Assembly: GCF_003387475.1 (NCBI RefSeq)
Contig: NZ_QUNO01000008.1
Span: 62,001-126,000, forward strand
DNA: 64,000 bases
Source: Kutzneria buriramensis
Lineage (GTDB): Bacteria > Actinomycetota > Actinomycetes > Mycobacteriales > Pseudonocardiaceae
Direction: 5' to 3'
The position numbers were made by a program, and so were the translations under genes. The notes beneath the pieces were generated by a model. The model was given only the letters and a program-made list of their open reading frames with translations, was not told where the DNA came from and made no database searches. Positions 50,498-59,782 of this stretch are shown here, piece after piece (positions within the stretch are counted from its first letter, which is position 1; each line of letters begins with the position of its first letter).

Positions 50498-51733
50498 GTG
50501 TCGACTCCCGTGACCCCGAAGCACGGCGTACTGCACAACCTGTACGTCGGCACCGGCGCGTTCGACATCATCGGCAAGCGCAAGCGCTGGTACATCGCGT
50601 TCGCCGTGATCATCGCGATCTGCCTGGGCTCGATGGCCATCAAGGGCTTCAACTACGGCATCGAGTTCACCGGCGGCACCCAGATCCAGATGCCGGTGAA
50701 GGGCCAGACCGGCAATGCCACCGTGGACGACGTGCTCGCGGTCTACAAGCAGTCCGTGGGCCACGACGCCGAGCAGGCGCAGACGGTCGGCTCCGGCCCG
50801 TCGGAGACGATCCAGCTGCGGTCGGTGCCGCTGGACGGCACCCAGGTCGTCAAGCTCAAGGAAGCGCTGTTCGCCAAGTTCAAGCCGCTCGGCACGAACG
50901 GCCAGCCCAACCAGCAGTCGATCAGCGACAGCGCGGTCAGCTCGTCCTGGGGCGGGGAGATCTCGCAGAAGGCGCTCATCGCGCTCGCGGTGTTCCTGGT
51001 GCTGGTGACCATCTTCCTGGCGTTCTACTTCGAGCGGGCGATGGCGCTGGCCGCGCTGGCCTCGCTGGCCAACGACCTGATCATCACCGCCGGCGTGTAC
51101 TCGGTGATCGGCTTCGAGGTCACCCCGGCGACGGTGATCGGCTTCCTCACCATCCTGGGCTTCTCGCTGTACGACACCGTGGTCGTGTTCGACAAGGTCC
51201 GGGAGAACACCCGCGGCCTGCTCAAGCTGACCCGGCGCACCTATGGCGAGGCCGCCAACCTGGCGGTCAACCAGACCCTGATGCGCTCCATCAACACCTC
51301 GCTGATCGCGCTGCTGCCGGTGCTCGGCCTGCTGATCGTCGGCGTGGTGCTGCTGGGCGTGGGCACGCTCCAGGACCTGGCCCTGATCCAGCTCACCGGC
51401 ATGCTCGTCGGCGCGGTGTCGTCGATCTTCCTGGCCACCCCGCTGGTGGTGGACCTGAAGATGCGCGACCCGAAGTACAAGCAGCAGGCCGAGCGGGTCG
51501 CGCACCGGCGCGCCAACCTGGCCCGCAAGGCGGCCGAGGCCGCGGCCCAGGGCGTCGACGTCCAGGACGCGGCGCCGGACGGCGAGGACTTCGACCCGAG
51601 CGACGACGAGGCGCTCGCGGCCGAGGTGCGCAAGGAGAAGGCGATGGCCGCCGCGGCCAGCACGCCGTCGCGCACGCCCAAGGCCCGGCCGTCCGGCAAG
51701 AGCGGTCGTCCCACGGGGAAGAGGCGGCACTGA
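50498..51733 (+). CDS. secF: Protein-export membrane protein SecF
   Basis: A 411-residue partner of SecD. First membrane helix FAVIIAICLGSMAIKGFNYGIEFTGGTQIQ, then the small P4 domain, then five helices including TPATVIGFLTILGFSLYDTVVVFDKVRENTR (the D-T-V-V-F-D signature). A charged cytoplasmic tail of about 90 residues follows (about 325-411), longer than in Proteobacteria and usual for actinomycetes. Its stop overlaps the presumed CTG start of apt. Confidence 0.96.
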   Translation: MSTPVTPKHGVLHNLYVGTGAFDIIGKRKRWYIAFAVIIAICLGSMAIKGFNYGIEFTGGTQIQMPVKGQTGNATVDDVLAVYKQSVGHDAEQAQTVGSGPSETIQLRSVPLDGTQVVKLKEALFAKFKPLGTNGQPNQQSISDSAVSSSWGGEISQKALIALAVFLVLVTIFLAFYFERAMALAALASLANDLIITAGVYSVIGFEVTPATVIGFLTILGFSLYDTVVVFDKVRENTRGLLKLTRRTYGEAANLAVNQTLMRSINTSLIALLPVLGLLIVGVVLLGVGTLQDLALIQLTGMLVGAVSSIFLATPLVVDLKMRDPKYKQQAERVAHRRANLARKAAEAAAQGVDVQDAAPDGEDFDPSDDEALAAEVRKEKAMAAAASTPSRTPKARPSGKSGRPTGKRRH

Positions 51734-52254
51734 GCACCACAATCGACGGCGCGCTCGGGCTCATCCGGGAGGTCCCCGACTTCCCCGAGCCCGGCGTGCT
51801 GTTCCGTGACATCAGCCCGGTGCTCGCCGACCCGGCGGCCTTCCGCGTCCTGACCGACGCGCTGGTCGCCGGGCTGCCGGCGGGCACCGACGCCGTCGTC
51901 GGCATCGAGGCGCGCGGCTTCATCCTCGGCGCCGCGGTGGCCTATGCCGCCGGCCTGGGCCTGGCGACCGTGCGCAAGCCCGGCAAGCTGCCGGTCGTGC
52001 GGCACCGGGTCAGCTACTCGCTGGAGTACGGCACCGCCACCCTGGAGCTTCCGGAGGACACCATCCGGTCCGGCGAGCGGGTGGTCATCGTGGACGACGT
52101 GCTCGCCACCGGCGGCACCGTCGCGGCCACCCAGGAGTTGGTCGAGCACGCCGGCGGCGTGGTGGCCGGCGTGTCCGTGATCCTGGAGCTGGCCGCCCTG
52201 AAGGCCCGCGACCGCCTCCCCGGCCTGGACATCACCGCTCTCCTGACGGCCTGA
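51730..52254 (+). CDS. apt: Adenine phosphoribosyltransferase, apparent CTG start
   Basis: A 174-residue type I phosphoribosyltransferase: REVPDFPEPGVLFRDISPVL at the N-terminus and the PRPP loop RVVIVDDVLATGGTVAAT. It salvages adenine to AMP. No ATG, GTG or TTG in this frame lies between the last stop and the conserved N-terminus. The first such codon is the GTG at 51796, which would remove the conserved PDFPEPG segment. The CTG at 51730 overlaps the secF stop (CTGA), at the place where a 4-nt coupled start is expected. So CTG initiation is likely. A near-perfect family-1 palindrome begins at its stop. Confidence 0.9.
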   Translation: MSTTIDGALGLIREVPDFPEPGVLFRDISPVLADPAAFRVLTDALVAGLPAGTDAVVGIEARGFILGAAVAYAAGLGLATVRKPGKLPVVRHRVSYSLEYGTATLELPEDTIRSGERVVIVDDVLATGGTVAATQELVEHAGGVVAGVSVILELAALKARDRLPGLDITALLTA

Positions 52255-52355
52255 ACCCCCGCGAGTCGCGCTCTCAGACACACCGAATGCAGGTTTCGGG
52301 CACATGTGCCCGAAACCTGCATTCGGTGTGCTCCAGAGCGCGACTCGCGGGGGTT
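52254..52355. repeat. Palindromic repeat family 1, copy E (almost perfect)
   Basis: A 102-bp palindrome. Outer 21-bp arms are perfect (AACCCCCGCGAGTCGCGC... and complement, 52254-52274 / 52335-52355). The inner 26-bp arms meet with no loop (CACACCGAATGCAGGTTTCG...; centre ACATGT). The near identity of the arms suggests recent origin or selection for pairing. It starts on the last base of the apt stop codon. Confidence 0.92.
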
Positions 52356-52517
52356 GGTTCGGTTCAGGGGAGCGACCTGCGGTGACTAGTGCGGGCGAAG
52401 TCGATCCGGCGTTCACCGTGTCGAGCGGCACGCTTGTCGCGGTGTGGAATCGTCCGGCTCGATCCAGAGTTATCCTCGGTGCAACAACGGTCCACCCGAG
52501 CAGCACCGGGAGTGTGG

Positions 52518-54818
52518 TTGAGCCAAGACGTCGAACCCACAGCATCGCCACAGCCGGTGACCGCACGGCCACCCTCGGCGACGCGTAGGGTTCGCGCGCG
52601 CCTGGCCCGCCGCATCACCGCGCAGCGTGCGGCCCCCGTCAAGCAGGTGCTGGAGCCGCTGGCCGCGGTGCACCGGGAGCTGCACCCGAAGGCCGACCTG
52701 GGCCTGCTCCAGTACGCCTACGACGTCGCCGAGGAGAAGCACCGCAGTCAGCGGCGCAAGTCCGGCGACCCGTACATCACGCACCCGCTGGCCGTCGCCA
52801 CCATCCTCGCCGAGCTGGGCATGGACACCACCACGCTGGTCGCGGCGCTGCTGCACGACACCGTGGAGGACACCGACTACTCGCTGGACCTGCTCAGCGA
52901 GGACTTCGGCGACGAGGTGGCGCACCTGGTCGACGGCGTCACCAAGCTGGACAAGGTCAAGCTGGGCGCGGCGGCCGAGGCCGAGACCATCCGCAAGATG
53001 GTCATCGCGATGGCCCGCGACCCCCGCGTCCTGGTGATCAAGCTCGCGGACCGGCTGCACAACATGCGCACGATGCGCTTCCTGCCGCCGGAGAAGCAGG
53101 CCCGCAAGGCCCGCGAGACGCTCGAGGTGCTGGCCCCGCTGGCCCACCGGCTGGGCATGGCCACCGTGAAGTGGGAGCTGGAGGACCTGGCCTTCGCCAT
53201 CCTCCAGCCCAAGAAGTACGACGAGATCGTGCGGCTGGTGGCCAACCGCGCCCCGTCCCGCGACACCTACCTGCGCAAGGTCGTCGACGAGCTGAACAGC
53301 CAGCTGGAGTCCTCGCGCATCACGGCCAAGGTCGAGGGCCGGCCCAAGCACTACTACTCGATCAACCAGAAGATGATCGTGCGGGGCCGCGACTTCGACG
53401 ACATCCACGACCTGGTCGGTGTGCGCATCATGGTGGACGACGTGCGCGACTGCTACGCCGCGATGGGCGTGGTGCACGCGCTCTGGCAGCCGATGCCCGG
53501 CCGGTTCAAGGACTACATCGCGCAGCCCCGGTTCGGCGTGTACCAGTCGCTGCACACCACCGTGATCGGCCCGGACGGCAAGCCGCTCGAGGTGCAGATC
53601 CGCACCCACGACATGCACCGCACCGCCGAGTACGGCATCGCCGCGCACTGGCGGTACAAGGAGACCAAGGGGACGCACTCCGGCCGCGGCGTCGAGGTCG
53701 ACGAGATGGCCTGGATGCGGCAGCTGCTGGACTGGCAGCGGGAGGCCGCCGACCCCGGCGAGTTCCTCGAGGCCCTGCGCTACGACCTGGCCGCCCGCGA
53801 GATCTTCGTCTTCACGCCCAAGGGCGACGTGGAGACGCTGCCGGCCGGCTCGACGCCGGTGGACTTCGCCTACGCCGTGCACACCGAGGTCGGCAACCGC
53901 TGCATCGGCGCGCGGGTGAACGGCCGGCTGGTGGCGCTGGAGCGCAAGCTGGAGAACGGCGAGGTCGTCGAGATCTTCACCTCGAAGGCCGAGGGCGCCG
54001 GGCCGAGCCGGGACTGGCTGGCCTTCGCCGCCTCGCCGCGGGCCCGCGCCAAGATCAAGCAGTGGTTCGCCAAGGAGCGCCGCGAGGAGGCGATCGAGGC
54101 CGGCAAGGAGTCGATCGCCAAGGAGGTGCGCCGGGTCGGGCTGCCGATCCAGCGGCTGGTCACCGCCGACTCGATGGGCGCGCTGGCCCGGGAGCTGCGG
54201 CTGGCCGACGTGAGCGCGCTGTACCGGGCGGTCGGCGAGGGGCAGGTCTCCGGCCGGCACCTGGTGCAGCGGCTGGTGGCGCTGCTCGGCGGCGTCGACC
54301 ACGCGGAGGAGGAGCTGGCCGAGCGCTCCACCCCGTCCACCGCCGTCCGGCGGCGCGCGCCCGGCGACCCGGGCGTGGTCGTCAAGGACGCCAGCGACGT
54401 CTGGGTGAAGCTGGCCCGCTGCTGCACCCCGGTGCCCGGCGACGACATCATGGGCTTCGTGACCCGCGGCGGCGGCGTGTCCGTGCACCGCACCGACTGC
54501 ACCAACGCCACCGAGCTGCTGGCCTCGCCGGAACGTCTCGTGGACGTGGAGTGGGCGCCGAACTCGTCCTCGCTGTTCCTGGTGGCCATCCAGGTGGAGG
54601 CGCTGGACCGGCACCGGCTGCTGTCCGACATCACCAAGGTGCTGGCCGACGAGAAGGTCAACATCCTGTCGGCGTCGGTGCAGACGTCCAAGGACCGGGT
54701 GGCGGTGAGCCGTTTCTCGTTCGAGATGGGCGACCCCAAGCACCTCGGCCACGTGCTCAAGGTGGTCCGTGGTGTCGAGGGCGTCTACGACGTCTACCGG
54801 GTCACCTCGGCCTCCTGA
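52518..54818 (+). CDS. relA: Bifunctional (p)ppGpp synthetase/hydrolase Rel
   Basis: A 766-residue Rel protein. HD hydrolase domain (about 50-200; [34 protein letters not shown]) with HD and ED pairs intact, synthetase domain (about 240-370; [18 protein letters not shown] and [21 protein letters not shown]), TGS (about 405-465), helical and zinc-finger regions (CCTPVPGD), and a C-terminal ACT domain. It is therefore the long, bifunctional stringent-response enzyme. The likely start is TTG at 52518 (SQDVEPT), with GGGAG 5 nt upstream; the frame is open further up without support. A hairpin terminator follows. Confidence 0.95.
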   Translation: MSQDVEPTASPQPVTARPPSATRRVRARLARRITAQRAAPVKQVLEPLAAVHRELHPKADLGLLQYAYDVAEEKHRSQRRKSGDPYITHPLAVATILAELGMDTTTLVAALLHDTVEDTDYSLDLLSEDFGDEVAHLVDGVTKLDKVKLGAAAEAETIRKMVIAMARDPRVLVIKLADRLHNMRTMRFLPPEKQARKARETLEVLAPLAHRLGMATVKWELEDLAFAILQPKKYDEIVRLVANRAPSRDTYLRKVVDELNSQLESSRITAKVEGRPKHYYSINQKMIVRGRDFDDIHDLVGVRIMVDDVRDCYAAMGVVHALWQPMPGRFKDYIAQPRFGVYQSLHTTVIGPDGKPLEVQIRTHDMHRTAEYGIAAHWRYKETKGTHSGRGVEVDEMAWMRQLLDWQREAADPGEFLEALRYDLAAREIFVFTPKGDVETLPAGSTPVDFAYAVHTEVGNRCIGARVNGRLVALERKLENGEVVEIFTSKAEGAGPSRDWLAFAASPRARAKIKQWFAKERREEAIEAGKESIAKEVRRVGLPIQRLVTADSMGALARELRLADVSALYRAVGEGQVSGRHLVQRLVALLGGVDHAEEELAERSTPSTAVRRRAPGDPGVVVKDASDVWVKLARCCTPVPGDDIMGFVTRGGGVSVHRTDCTNATELLASPERLVDVEWAPNSSSLFLVAIQVEALDRHRLLSDITKVLADEKVNILSASVQTSKDRVAVSRFSFEMGDPKHLGHVLKVVRGVEGVYDVYRVTSAS

Positions 54819-54828
54819 ACCAGACGCG

Positions 54829-54866
54829 AAAAAGGGACCCCGCCGGACGGCGAGGTCCCTTTCTCC
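54829..54866. terminator. Bidirectional terminator between relA and the cyclophilin gene
   Basis: AAAGGGACC (54831-54839) pairs with GGTCCCTTT (54854-54862). CGCC/GGCG continues the stem inward around a GGAC loop. A-run on one side and T-run on the other suit termination in both directions between the convergent genes. Confidence 0.9.
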
Positions 54867-54873
54867 GTGCCGA

Positions 54874-55722
54874 TCAGGCCGCGACCTGGGCCTTGGTGAT
54901 GGTCACCTTCTTGTTCGGGTGACCGCCGCCGACCTGGGCGAAGGCGCCGTCGTCGCCGGCGCGGGCGATGTCGTCGATCACCTTCAGGCCGGCCTCGGAG
55001 ATGGTGCCGAACACCGTGTAGCTCGGGTCCAGCTGCGCGTCGCCGTACACCAGGAAGAACTGGCTGCCGTTGGTGTTCGGGCCGGAGTTGGCCATCGCGA
55101 GGTAGCCGCGGCCGTAGGTCAGGCCCGTCCACACCTCGTCGTCGAACTTGTAGCCGGGGCCGCCGGAGCCGTCGCCCTTCGGGTCGCCGCACTGGAGCAT
55201 CTGGAGGCCCTGCGTGCTGAGCCGGTGGCAGCTGGTGTTGTCGTAGTAGCCCTGGGTGGACAGGCTGACGAAGCTGTTCACCGCGCACGGCGCTAGCGAG
55301 CGGTCCAGCGTCAGCGGGATGTCGCCGTCGTTGGTCTTCAGCGTCACCGACACCGTGCCCTGGCTGGAGATGTTGGCGCCGTTGGGCAGGTTGTTCGGCT
55401 TGGCCGCGTCACCGCTCTTGGTGTACGTGCAGTTCTCCGTGGCCGGCAGCGGCGTGGGCCGCTTCGGCGCGGGGGCCAGCTTGGTGGGGATGGTGATCGG
55501 CGCCGTCGTGGTCGGCGTGGTGCTCGACGACTGGTCGGCGGCGCTGGAGGTGTTGCCCGAGTAGGTCACCATCCACCACACGCCGCCGGCGACCAGGATC
55601 ACCACCGCGGCCGTCACCGACACGCTGGTGATGCGGCGCCGGCGTGCCCGCTGAGCTCGACGAACGAGCTGCCGCTCCAACTTCCGCTTCGCGGCCTCGC
55701 GGCGCTGTTCGTTGCTCGGCAC
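54874..55722 (-). CDS. Membrane-anchored cyclophilin-type peptidyl-prolyl isomerase
   Basis: A 282-residue protein with a basic cytoplasmic N-terminus, one membrane helix (about 32-53; TSVSVTAAVVILVAGGVWWMVTY), a Thr/Ser/Pro-rich linker (about 55-92) and an outward cyclophilin domain (about 105-280). The domain includes FVSLSTQGYYDNTSCHRL, YGRGYLAMANSGPNTNGSQFFLVYGD and YTVFGTI. It helps fold exported proteins. The GTG start has GGAGAG upstream. It corresponds to Rv2582 (ppiB) next to relA. Confidence 0.93.
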   Translation of the reverse strand: MPSNEQRREAAKRKLERQLVRRAQRARRRRITSVSVTAAVVILVAGGVWWMVTYSGNTSSAADQSSSTTPTTTAPITIPTKLAPAPKRPTPLPATENCTYTKSGDAAKPNNLPNGANISSQGTVSVTLKTNDGDIPLTLDRSLAPCAVNSFVSLSTQGYYDNTSCHRLSTQGLQMLQCGDPKGDGSGGPGYKFDDEVWTGLTYGRGYLAMANSGPNTNGSQFFLVYGDAQLDPSYTVFGTISEAGLKVIDDIARAGDDGAFAQVGGGHPNKKVTITKAQVAA

Positions 55723-55852
55723 CTGCGCTCTCCCCGGGTTCAGTGACGACAAGACTGCCGCGAGTGTAGGACGACGGGGTGTGACCGCTGTGTGGTGCCC
55801 CCCGCCCGGTAGGATCCCCTGGTCGATCCGCCCGCAGATGGAGGTTCCGCCC

Positions 55853-56548
55853 GTGCTCGTCGTCGGGTTCCCGACCGGCGCCCTCCAGGCCAACTGCTAC
55901 CTGCTCGCGTCCGGCGAGGGCGAGGCGTGCGTCGTCGTCGACCCTGGTCAGGACGCCGTCGAGCCGATCGCCGAGGCGCTGCGCAAGCACCGGCTGTCAC
56001 CGGTCGCGGTGCTGCTCACGCACGGCCACTTCGATCATGCGTTCTCGGTCACGCCGGTGTGCGACGGCAACGACGTGCCGGCCTGGATCCACCCGGACGA
56101 CCGGGACATGCTGTCCGACCCGCTCAAGGGCGTCAGCCGGGAGACGGCCGCGTTCTTCGGCGGCCAGCTGGCGATGCGCGAGCCGTCCGAGGTCCGCGAG
56201 CTGGCCGACGGCGTGACGCTGGACCTGGCCGGCCTGAGCCTGCTCGTGGACCACACCCCCGGCCACACCGGCGGTTCGGTGATGTTCCGCGCCGGCACGG
56301 GGGAGGGCGGCCGGCTGGTGCTGTCCGGCGACACCCTGTTCGCCGGCTCGATCGGCCGCACCGACCTGCCCGGCGGTGATCACGCCGCGATGCTGGAGTC
56401 GTTGCGGCACAAGGTGTTGACCCTGCCGGACGACACCGTGGTGCTGCCGGGTCACGGGCCCAGCAGCACGATCGGCCGGGAGCGCGCCGGCAATCCGTTC
56501 CTGGTCGGTCTCGACGATCGGCCGGCCGCGCCGCGACGGGGGATGTGA
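55853..56548 (+). CDS. Metallo-beta-lactamase-fold hydrolase (glyoxalase II-like)
   Basis: A 231-residue hydrolase. The metal-binding motif THGHFDHAF (HxHxDH), HTPGHTGGSV, SGDTLF and a final LPGHGPSSTIGRER provide the usual binuclear site. It resembles YcbL-type glyoxalase II and corresponds to Rv2581c. The GTG at 55853 has GGAGG 8 nt upstream; the frame reads further upstream into the region shared with the divergent cyclophilin gene. It probably hydrolyses a thioester such as S-lactoyl-mycothiol, which is an inference. Confidence 0.92.
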   Translation: MLVVGFPTGALQANCYLLASGEGEACVVVDPGQDAVEPIAEALRKHRLSPVAVLLTHGHFDHAFSVTPVCDGNDVPAWIHPDDRDMLSDPLKGVSRETAAFFGGQLAMREPSEVRELADGVTLDLAGLSLLVDHTPGHTGGSVMFRAGTGEGGRLVLSGDTLFAGSIGRTDLPGGDHAAMLESLRHKVLTLPDDTVVLPGHGPSSTIGRERAGNPFLVGLDDRPAAPRRGM

Positions 56549-56552
56549 CCGC

Positions 56553-57185
56553 GTGCCCGAGCGCATCCCGCTTGACCTGCTGGACGTGGCGGTGGTGCGC
56601 AGGCGCGCCCGCTTCGTCGTGGTCGCGGCCCTCGTGCTGGGCCTGGTGATCGGCGAGGTCGTCGCGCTGCTCGGCGGCCTGGTCGCCGGCGGGATCGCCG
56701 CCGTCGTGGTGGCGGTGCCGCTGATCCTGCTGGCCGTGGTGGAGGCCCGCCGCCGGGTGTGGCTGGAGGGCTCGGCGGTGTCGGTGCGGGCGCTGGGCAC
56801 CCGGACCGTGGACCTGCACGGCCTCACCGGCGTGGACGTGATGATCACGGACGTGCGGGGCACCCGCACGATCGGGTTGCTCGTCACCGGCGCGCCGAAG
56901 GGCCGGACGATCAACATCGCCCTCGCCACGTACGCTGCCGCCGCCGGCCGCGAACTGGGCGTGCTGGCGCTGCGCAAGCTCGCCGACGGCCTGTCCGGCG
57001 CGGGCGAGCCCGGCCTGCTGGTGTTCGCCGAGCTGCTGGTGGCCCAGCTGCGCGCCGAGGCGCGCGGCGAGGGCGCGCCCGGCCGTCCGCTATATCAGTT
57101 GGCCGCGGCCGTGCCCGGCGGCAAGCTGGCCCAACGCATCCAGACCGACGCCGTGACCCGCTTCGTGGCCACGCTCGACTCGTAA
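56553..57185 (+). CDS. Two-helix membrane protein of unknown function
   Basis: A 210-residue protein with two adjacent membrane helices (about 25-45 and 50-70; VVVAALVLGLVIGEVVALLGGLVAGGIAAVVVAVPLILLAVV), then a cytoplasmic beta-rich region resembling a bacterial PH-like fold (VWLEGSAVSVRALGTRTVDLHGLTGVDV) and a helical end. I do not recognise a named family. It starts 4 nt after the MBL hydrolase and ends 23 nt before hisS, so the three are probably co-transcribed. Confidence 0.75.
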   Translation: MPERIPLDLLDVAVVRRRARFVVVAALVLGLVIGEVVALLGGLVAGGIAAVVVAVPLILLAVVEARRRVWLEGSAVSVRALGTRTVDLHGLTGVDVMITDVRGTRTIGLLVTGAPKGRTINIALATYAAAAGRELGVLALRKLADGLSGAGEPGLLVFAELLVAQLRAEARGEGAPGRPLYQLAAAVPGGKLAQRIQTDAVTRFVATLDS

Positions 57186-57208
57186 ACCACTCGCTGAGGA
57201 CCGACACC

Positions 57209-58468
57209 GTGAAGATGGACAACAGCCCCGCGAGGGGCACCCGTGACCTGCTCCCGTCGGCCGTGGCCACCCGTGACCACGTGCTCGCGACGATCACGGA
57301 GGTCTACCACCGCTTCGGCTACCAGCGCATCGAGACGCCGGCGCTGGAGGACATCAACCGGCTCACCGGCGGCCAGGGCGGCGAGAACGAGAAGCTGCTG
57401 TTCCAGGTGCTGCGCCGCGGCCTGCCGAACGTGGTCGAGGCCGACACGCCGCTGTCCGAGCTGATCGACCTCGGCCTGCGCTTCGACCTGACGGTGCCGC
57501 TGACCCGGTTCTACGGCAACAACCAGGCGGTGCTGCCGACACCGTTCCGGGCCTTCCAGTTCGGGCCGGTCTGGCGGGCCGAGCGGCCGGCCAAGGGCCG
57601 CTACCGGCAGTTCTACCAGTGCGACATCGACATGATCGGCGAGCCGTCGGTGCTGGCCGAGGTCGAGCTGATCGAGGCGACCGCGGCGGCGCTGGCCGGA
57701 GTCGGGCTGTCCGGCACCTCCGTGCGGCTGTCCGACCGCCGCTACCTGTCCGCGCTGGCCGCCGCCGTCGGGCTGGACGAGTCGTCCTGGTCCACGTTCT
57801 TCATCGGCCTGGACAAGCTCGACAAGATCGGGTGGGACGGCGTGCGCGCCGAGCTCACCGGCCGTGACCTGCCGGCCGAGGCGGTGGACGCCGCCCGCGA
57901 GCTGATCGAGGGCCTGACCGGGCTGGCCGCCGACAAGGTCGCGGACACCCTCTCGGACACCGTGCCGTCGCTGGACGAGAACGTTGTCGCCGACCTGGGC
58001 ACCGTCGCCGGCTGCCTGGACGAGCTGTCCGGGCTCACCTGGGAGTTCGACCCGACGCTGGTGCGCGGCATGGGCTACTACACCGGGCAGATCTTCGAGG
58101 TCGGCCACCCCTCGGTGTCCTACTCGCTGGCCGGTGGCGGCCGCTACGACCGGCTCATCGGCCGGTCGCTGGGCAAGGACGTGCCCGCGTGCGGCTTCTC
58201 CATCGGCTTCGAGCGGATCGTCGACATGCTCGGCGAGCTGCCCCGCCAGGACAGCGTCGTCGTCCTGTTCGAGTCCGACGTGCCGCTGGCCACCGCCCTG
58301 CGCGTCGCCCGTGACGTGCGTGAGGGCGGCCGGACCGCCGCCGTGCAGCCCCGCTCCGGCAAGTTCGGTGCGCAGCTCGGCCGGCTGGAGGCCGCCGGCT
58401 ACACGTCGCTGGTGCACCTCAAGGCCGACACGATCAAGCCGGAGGAAAGGGCCCTGGGCGGCAAGTGA
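57209..58468 (+). CDS. hisS: Histidyl-tRNA synthetase
   Basis: A 419-residue class II synthetase: SPARGTRDLLPS at the start, motif 2 FGPVWRAERPAKGRYRQFYQCDIDMIG, histidine motifs LVRGMGYYTGQIFEV and GGGRYDRLIGR, motif 3 CGFSIGFERI, and an anticodon-binding domain (about 325-419). The GTG at 57209 is favoured by GAGGA 8 nt upstream over the ATG two codons later. The gene order with relA, cyclophilin and MBL hydrolase equals that of M. tuberculosis (Rv2583c-Rv2580c). Confidence 0.97.
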   Translation: MKMDNSPARGTRDLLPSAVATRDHVLATITEVYHRFGYQRIETPALEDINRLTGGQGGENEKLLFQVLRRGLPNVVEADTPLSELIDLGLRFDLTVPLTRFYGNNQAVLPTPFRAFQFGPVWRAERPAKGRYRQFYQCDIDMIGEPSVLAEVELIEATAAALAGVGLSGTSVRLSDRRYLSALAAAVGLDESSWSTFFIGLDKLDKIGWDGVRAELTGRDLPAEAVDAARELIEGLTGLAADKVADTLSDTVPSLDENVVADLGTVAGCLDELSGLTWEFDPTLVRGMGYYTGQIFEVGHPSVSYSLAGGGRYDRLIGRSLGKDVPACGFSIGFERIVDMLGELPRQDSVVVLFESDVPLATALRVARDVREGGRTAAVQPRSGKFGAQLGRLEAAGYTSLVHLKADTIKPEERALGGK

Positions 58469-58593
58469 AGGCACGGCTGATCGTCGCCGCACCGATCGCT
58501 TCGAGCGCGCAGGCGGGGGTCTCGGCCGCCCCCGCCGGCTGCGCGCCCGCCGTCCGACCGTCGGTCGAGGTCGTGTCCGACTCGTACAGCTGA
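58465..58593 (+). CDS. Possible 42-codon peptide after hisS
   Basis: A short frame whose GTG overlaps the hisS stop (GTGA). The product begins VKARLIVAAPIASSAQAG and has one Cys; it resembles a weak signal or lipoprotein leader but has no mature domain. It ends with TGATG, overlapping a further fragment. It is most likely a remnant of a deleted secreted-protein gene, or chance. Confidence 0.3.
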   Translation: MKARLIVAAPIASSAQAGVSAAPAGCAPAVRPSVEVVSDSYS

Positions 58594-58707
58594 TGCCACC
58601 GCGCTGGGTGTGCTGCGCCGGGCTCGACCGGGCGAACAGCCACGCGGTGGTCGTGGTCACCCGGGGCAGGGTGGACGCCCCGATCGCAGGCGGCGTGGTG
58701 GCCCGCT
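58593..58707 (+). pseudogene. Possible C-terminal fragment of a penicillin-binding-protein-like gene
   Basis: The frame reads MPPRWVCCAGLDRANSHAVVVV and then RGRVDAPIAGGVVARSL before running into the convergent permease gene. The pattern W-x(3)-A...AVVVV...APIAG-VVA looks like the end of a penicillin-binding transpeptidase domain (HAWF...AVAVVVENG...AAPIA). Only about 38 codons remain, so this is a tentative remnant. Confidence 0.3.
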
Positions 58708-59756
58708 CACTTCGCTCCCTCGTCGCCGACTCCGGGCACCACCGAGGACAGGGCCACCTTCACCGTCGCCGCGACCGGTATCGCCATCACCGCTCCGACC
58801 AGGCCGAGCAGCGAGGCACCGATCAGCGCGACCAGCAACACCGCGCCCGCGGGCATGTTGACAGTTCCGCGGAACACCCGGGGTGTCAGCACGTAGTTCT
58901 CCACCTGCTGGTAGACGATGAAGAACACCACCAGCAGGACCGCGCCCGGCCACAGTCCGACGGTGAACAACGCGACCAGGACACAGATCACCGCGCCGAG
59001 CGTCGCACCGACCATCGGAACCAGGTCCAGGACCGCCACTGAGACGGCCAACGGCAGCGCGAACGGCACCCCCAGCACGACCAGGCAGACGAAGGCAGCG
59101 GTGCCCGCGATCGCCGAGATGAACAGGTTTCCGATCATGTAGCTGCCGACCTTGTCCACCATGACCTCGACGATGGCGGCGACCCGCCGGCGCCGGGGAC
59201 GAGGCGCCAGCTGAACCAACCTGTCGCGGATGCGGGGCATGTCGGCGCTGAAGTAGATCGTCAGCACGAGCACCGTGACCGTGGACCCGAGGGTGCCGAC
59301 GAAGCCCTGGAAGAACCCCACCGCCCCGTTCGCCAGGGTCGCGGACACACCGGAGATCAGGGAACCGAGCCGCTCGCCGAGTTGGTACCGGTCGATGACT
59401 TCGCGGACGGCGGTCGAGTTGTCCGACAGCCTGCGCAGGTAGGCCGGGAAATCGTGGACGAGCCGGTCACCTTGTTCGACGAGCGGCGGAACTGTCGACC
59501 AGATGAACGCGGCGGTGAGCGCGATGGCCACGACGAACACGATCGCCACGGCTGCCGCACGGGGAATCTTCCGCCGGGTCAGCCACCGCACCACCGGATC
59601 GAGGCTGATCGCCAGGAAGAGCGCGACCAGGACGAGGAGCAGGATGTCGCGCACGACGTACATGGCGTACGCGCAGACGAACACCACCAGCACACCGAGC
59701 GTGCCCGCCGCGGCCCATCGAAAGACCTGCTTGGACGAGATGCGATCACCGCCCAC
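58707..59756 (-). CDS. AI-2E-family membrane transporter
   Basis: A 349-residue membrane protein with about eight hydrophobic segments arranged as in AI-2E family proteins: two N-terminal helices, a long loop (about 95-150; WSTVPPLVEQGDRLVHDFPAYLRRL), then C-terminal blocks VPFALPLAVSVAVLDLVPMVGATLGA and VYQQVENYVLTPRVFRGTVNMPAGAVLLVALIGASLLGLVGAVMAIPVAATVK. Members export signals or act as Na+/H+ antiporters; the true substrate here is unknown. It is the last gene of a leftward unit after the lipid kinase and the FtsH-derived gene. Confidence 0.88.
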   Translation of the reverse strand: MGGDRISSKQVFRWAAAGTLGVLVVFVCAYAMYVVRDILLLVLVALFLAISLDPVVRWLTRRKIPRAAAVAIVFVVAIALTAAFIWSTVPPLVEQGDRLVHDFPAYLRRLSDNSTAVREVIDRYQLGERLGSLISGVSATLANGAVGFFQGFVGTLGSTVTVLVLTIYFSADMPRIRDRLVQLAPRPRRRRVAAIVEVMVDKVGSYMIGNLFISAIAGTAAFVCLVVLGVPFALPLAVSVAVLDLVPMVGATLGAVICVLVALFTVGLWPGAVLLVVFFIVYQQVENYVLTPRVFRGTVNMPAGAVLLVALIGASLLGLVGAVMAIPVAATVKVALSSVVPGVGDEGAK

Positions 59757-59782
59757 GACCCATCACCTCCCCCGGTTGGCCC

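Noticed and set aside
7235-52355. Repeats as part of a CRISPR array
   Set aside because: The copies are palindromic, about 100 bp long and kilobases apart, without regular spacers or cas genes.
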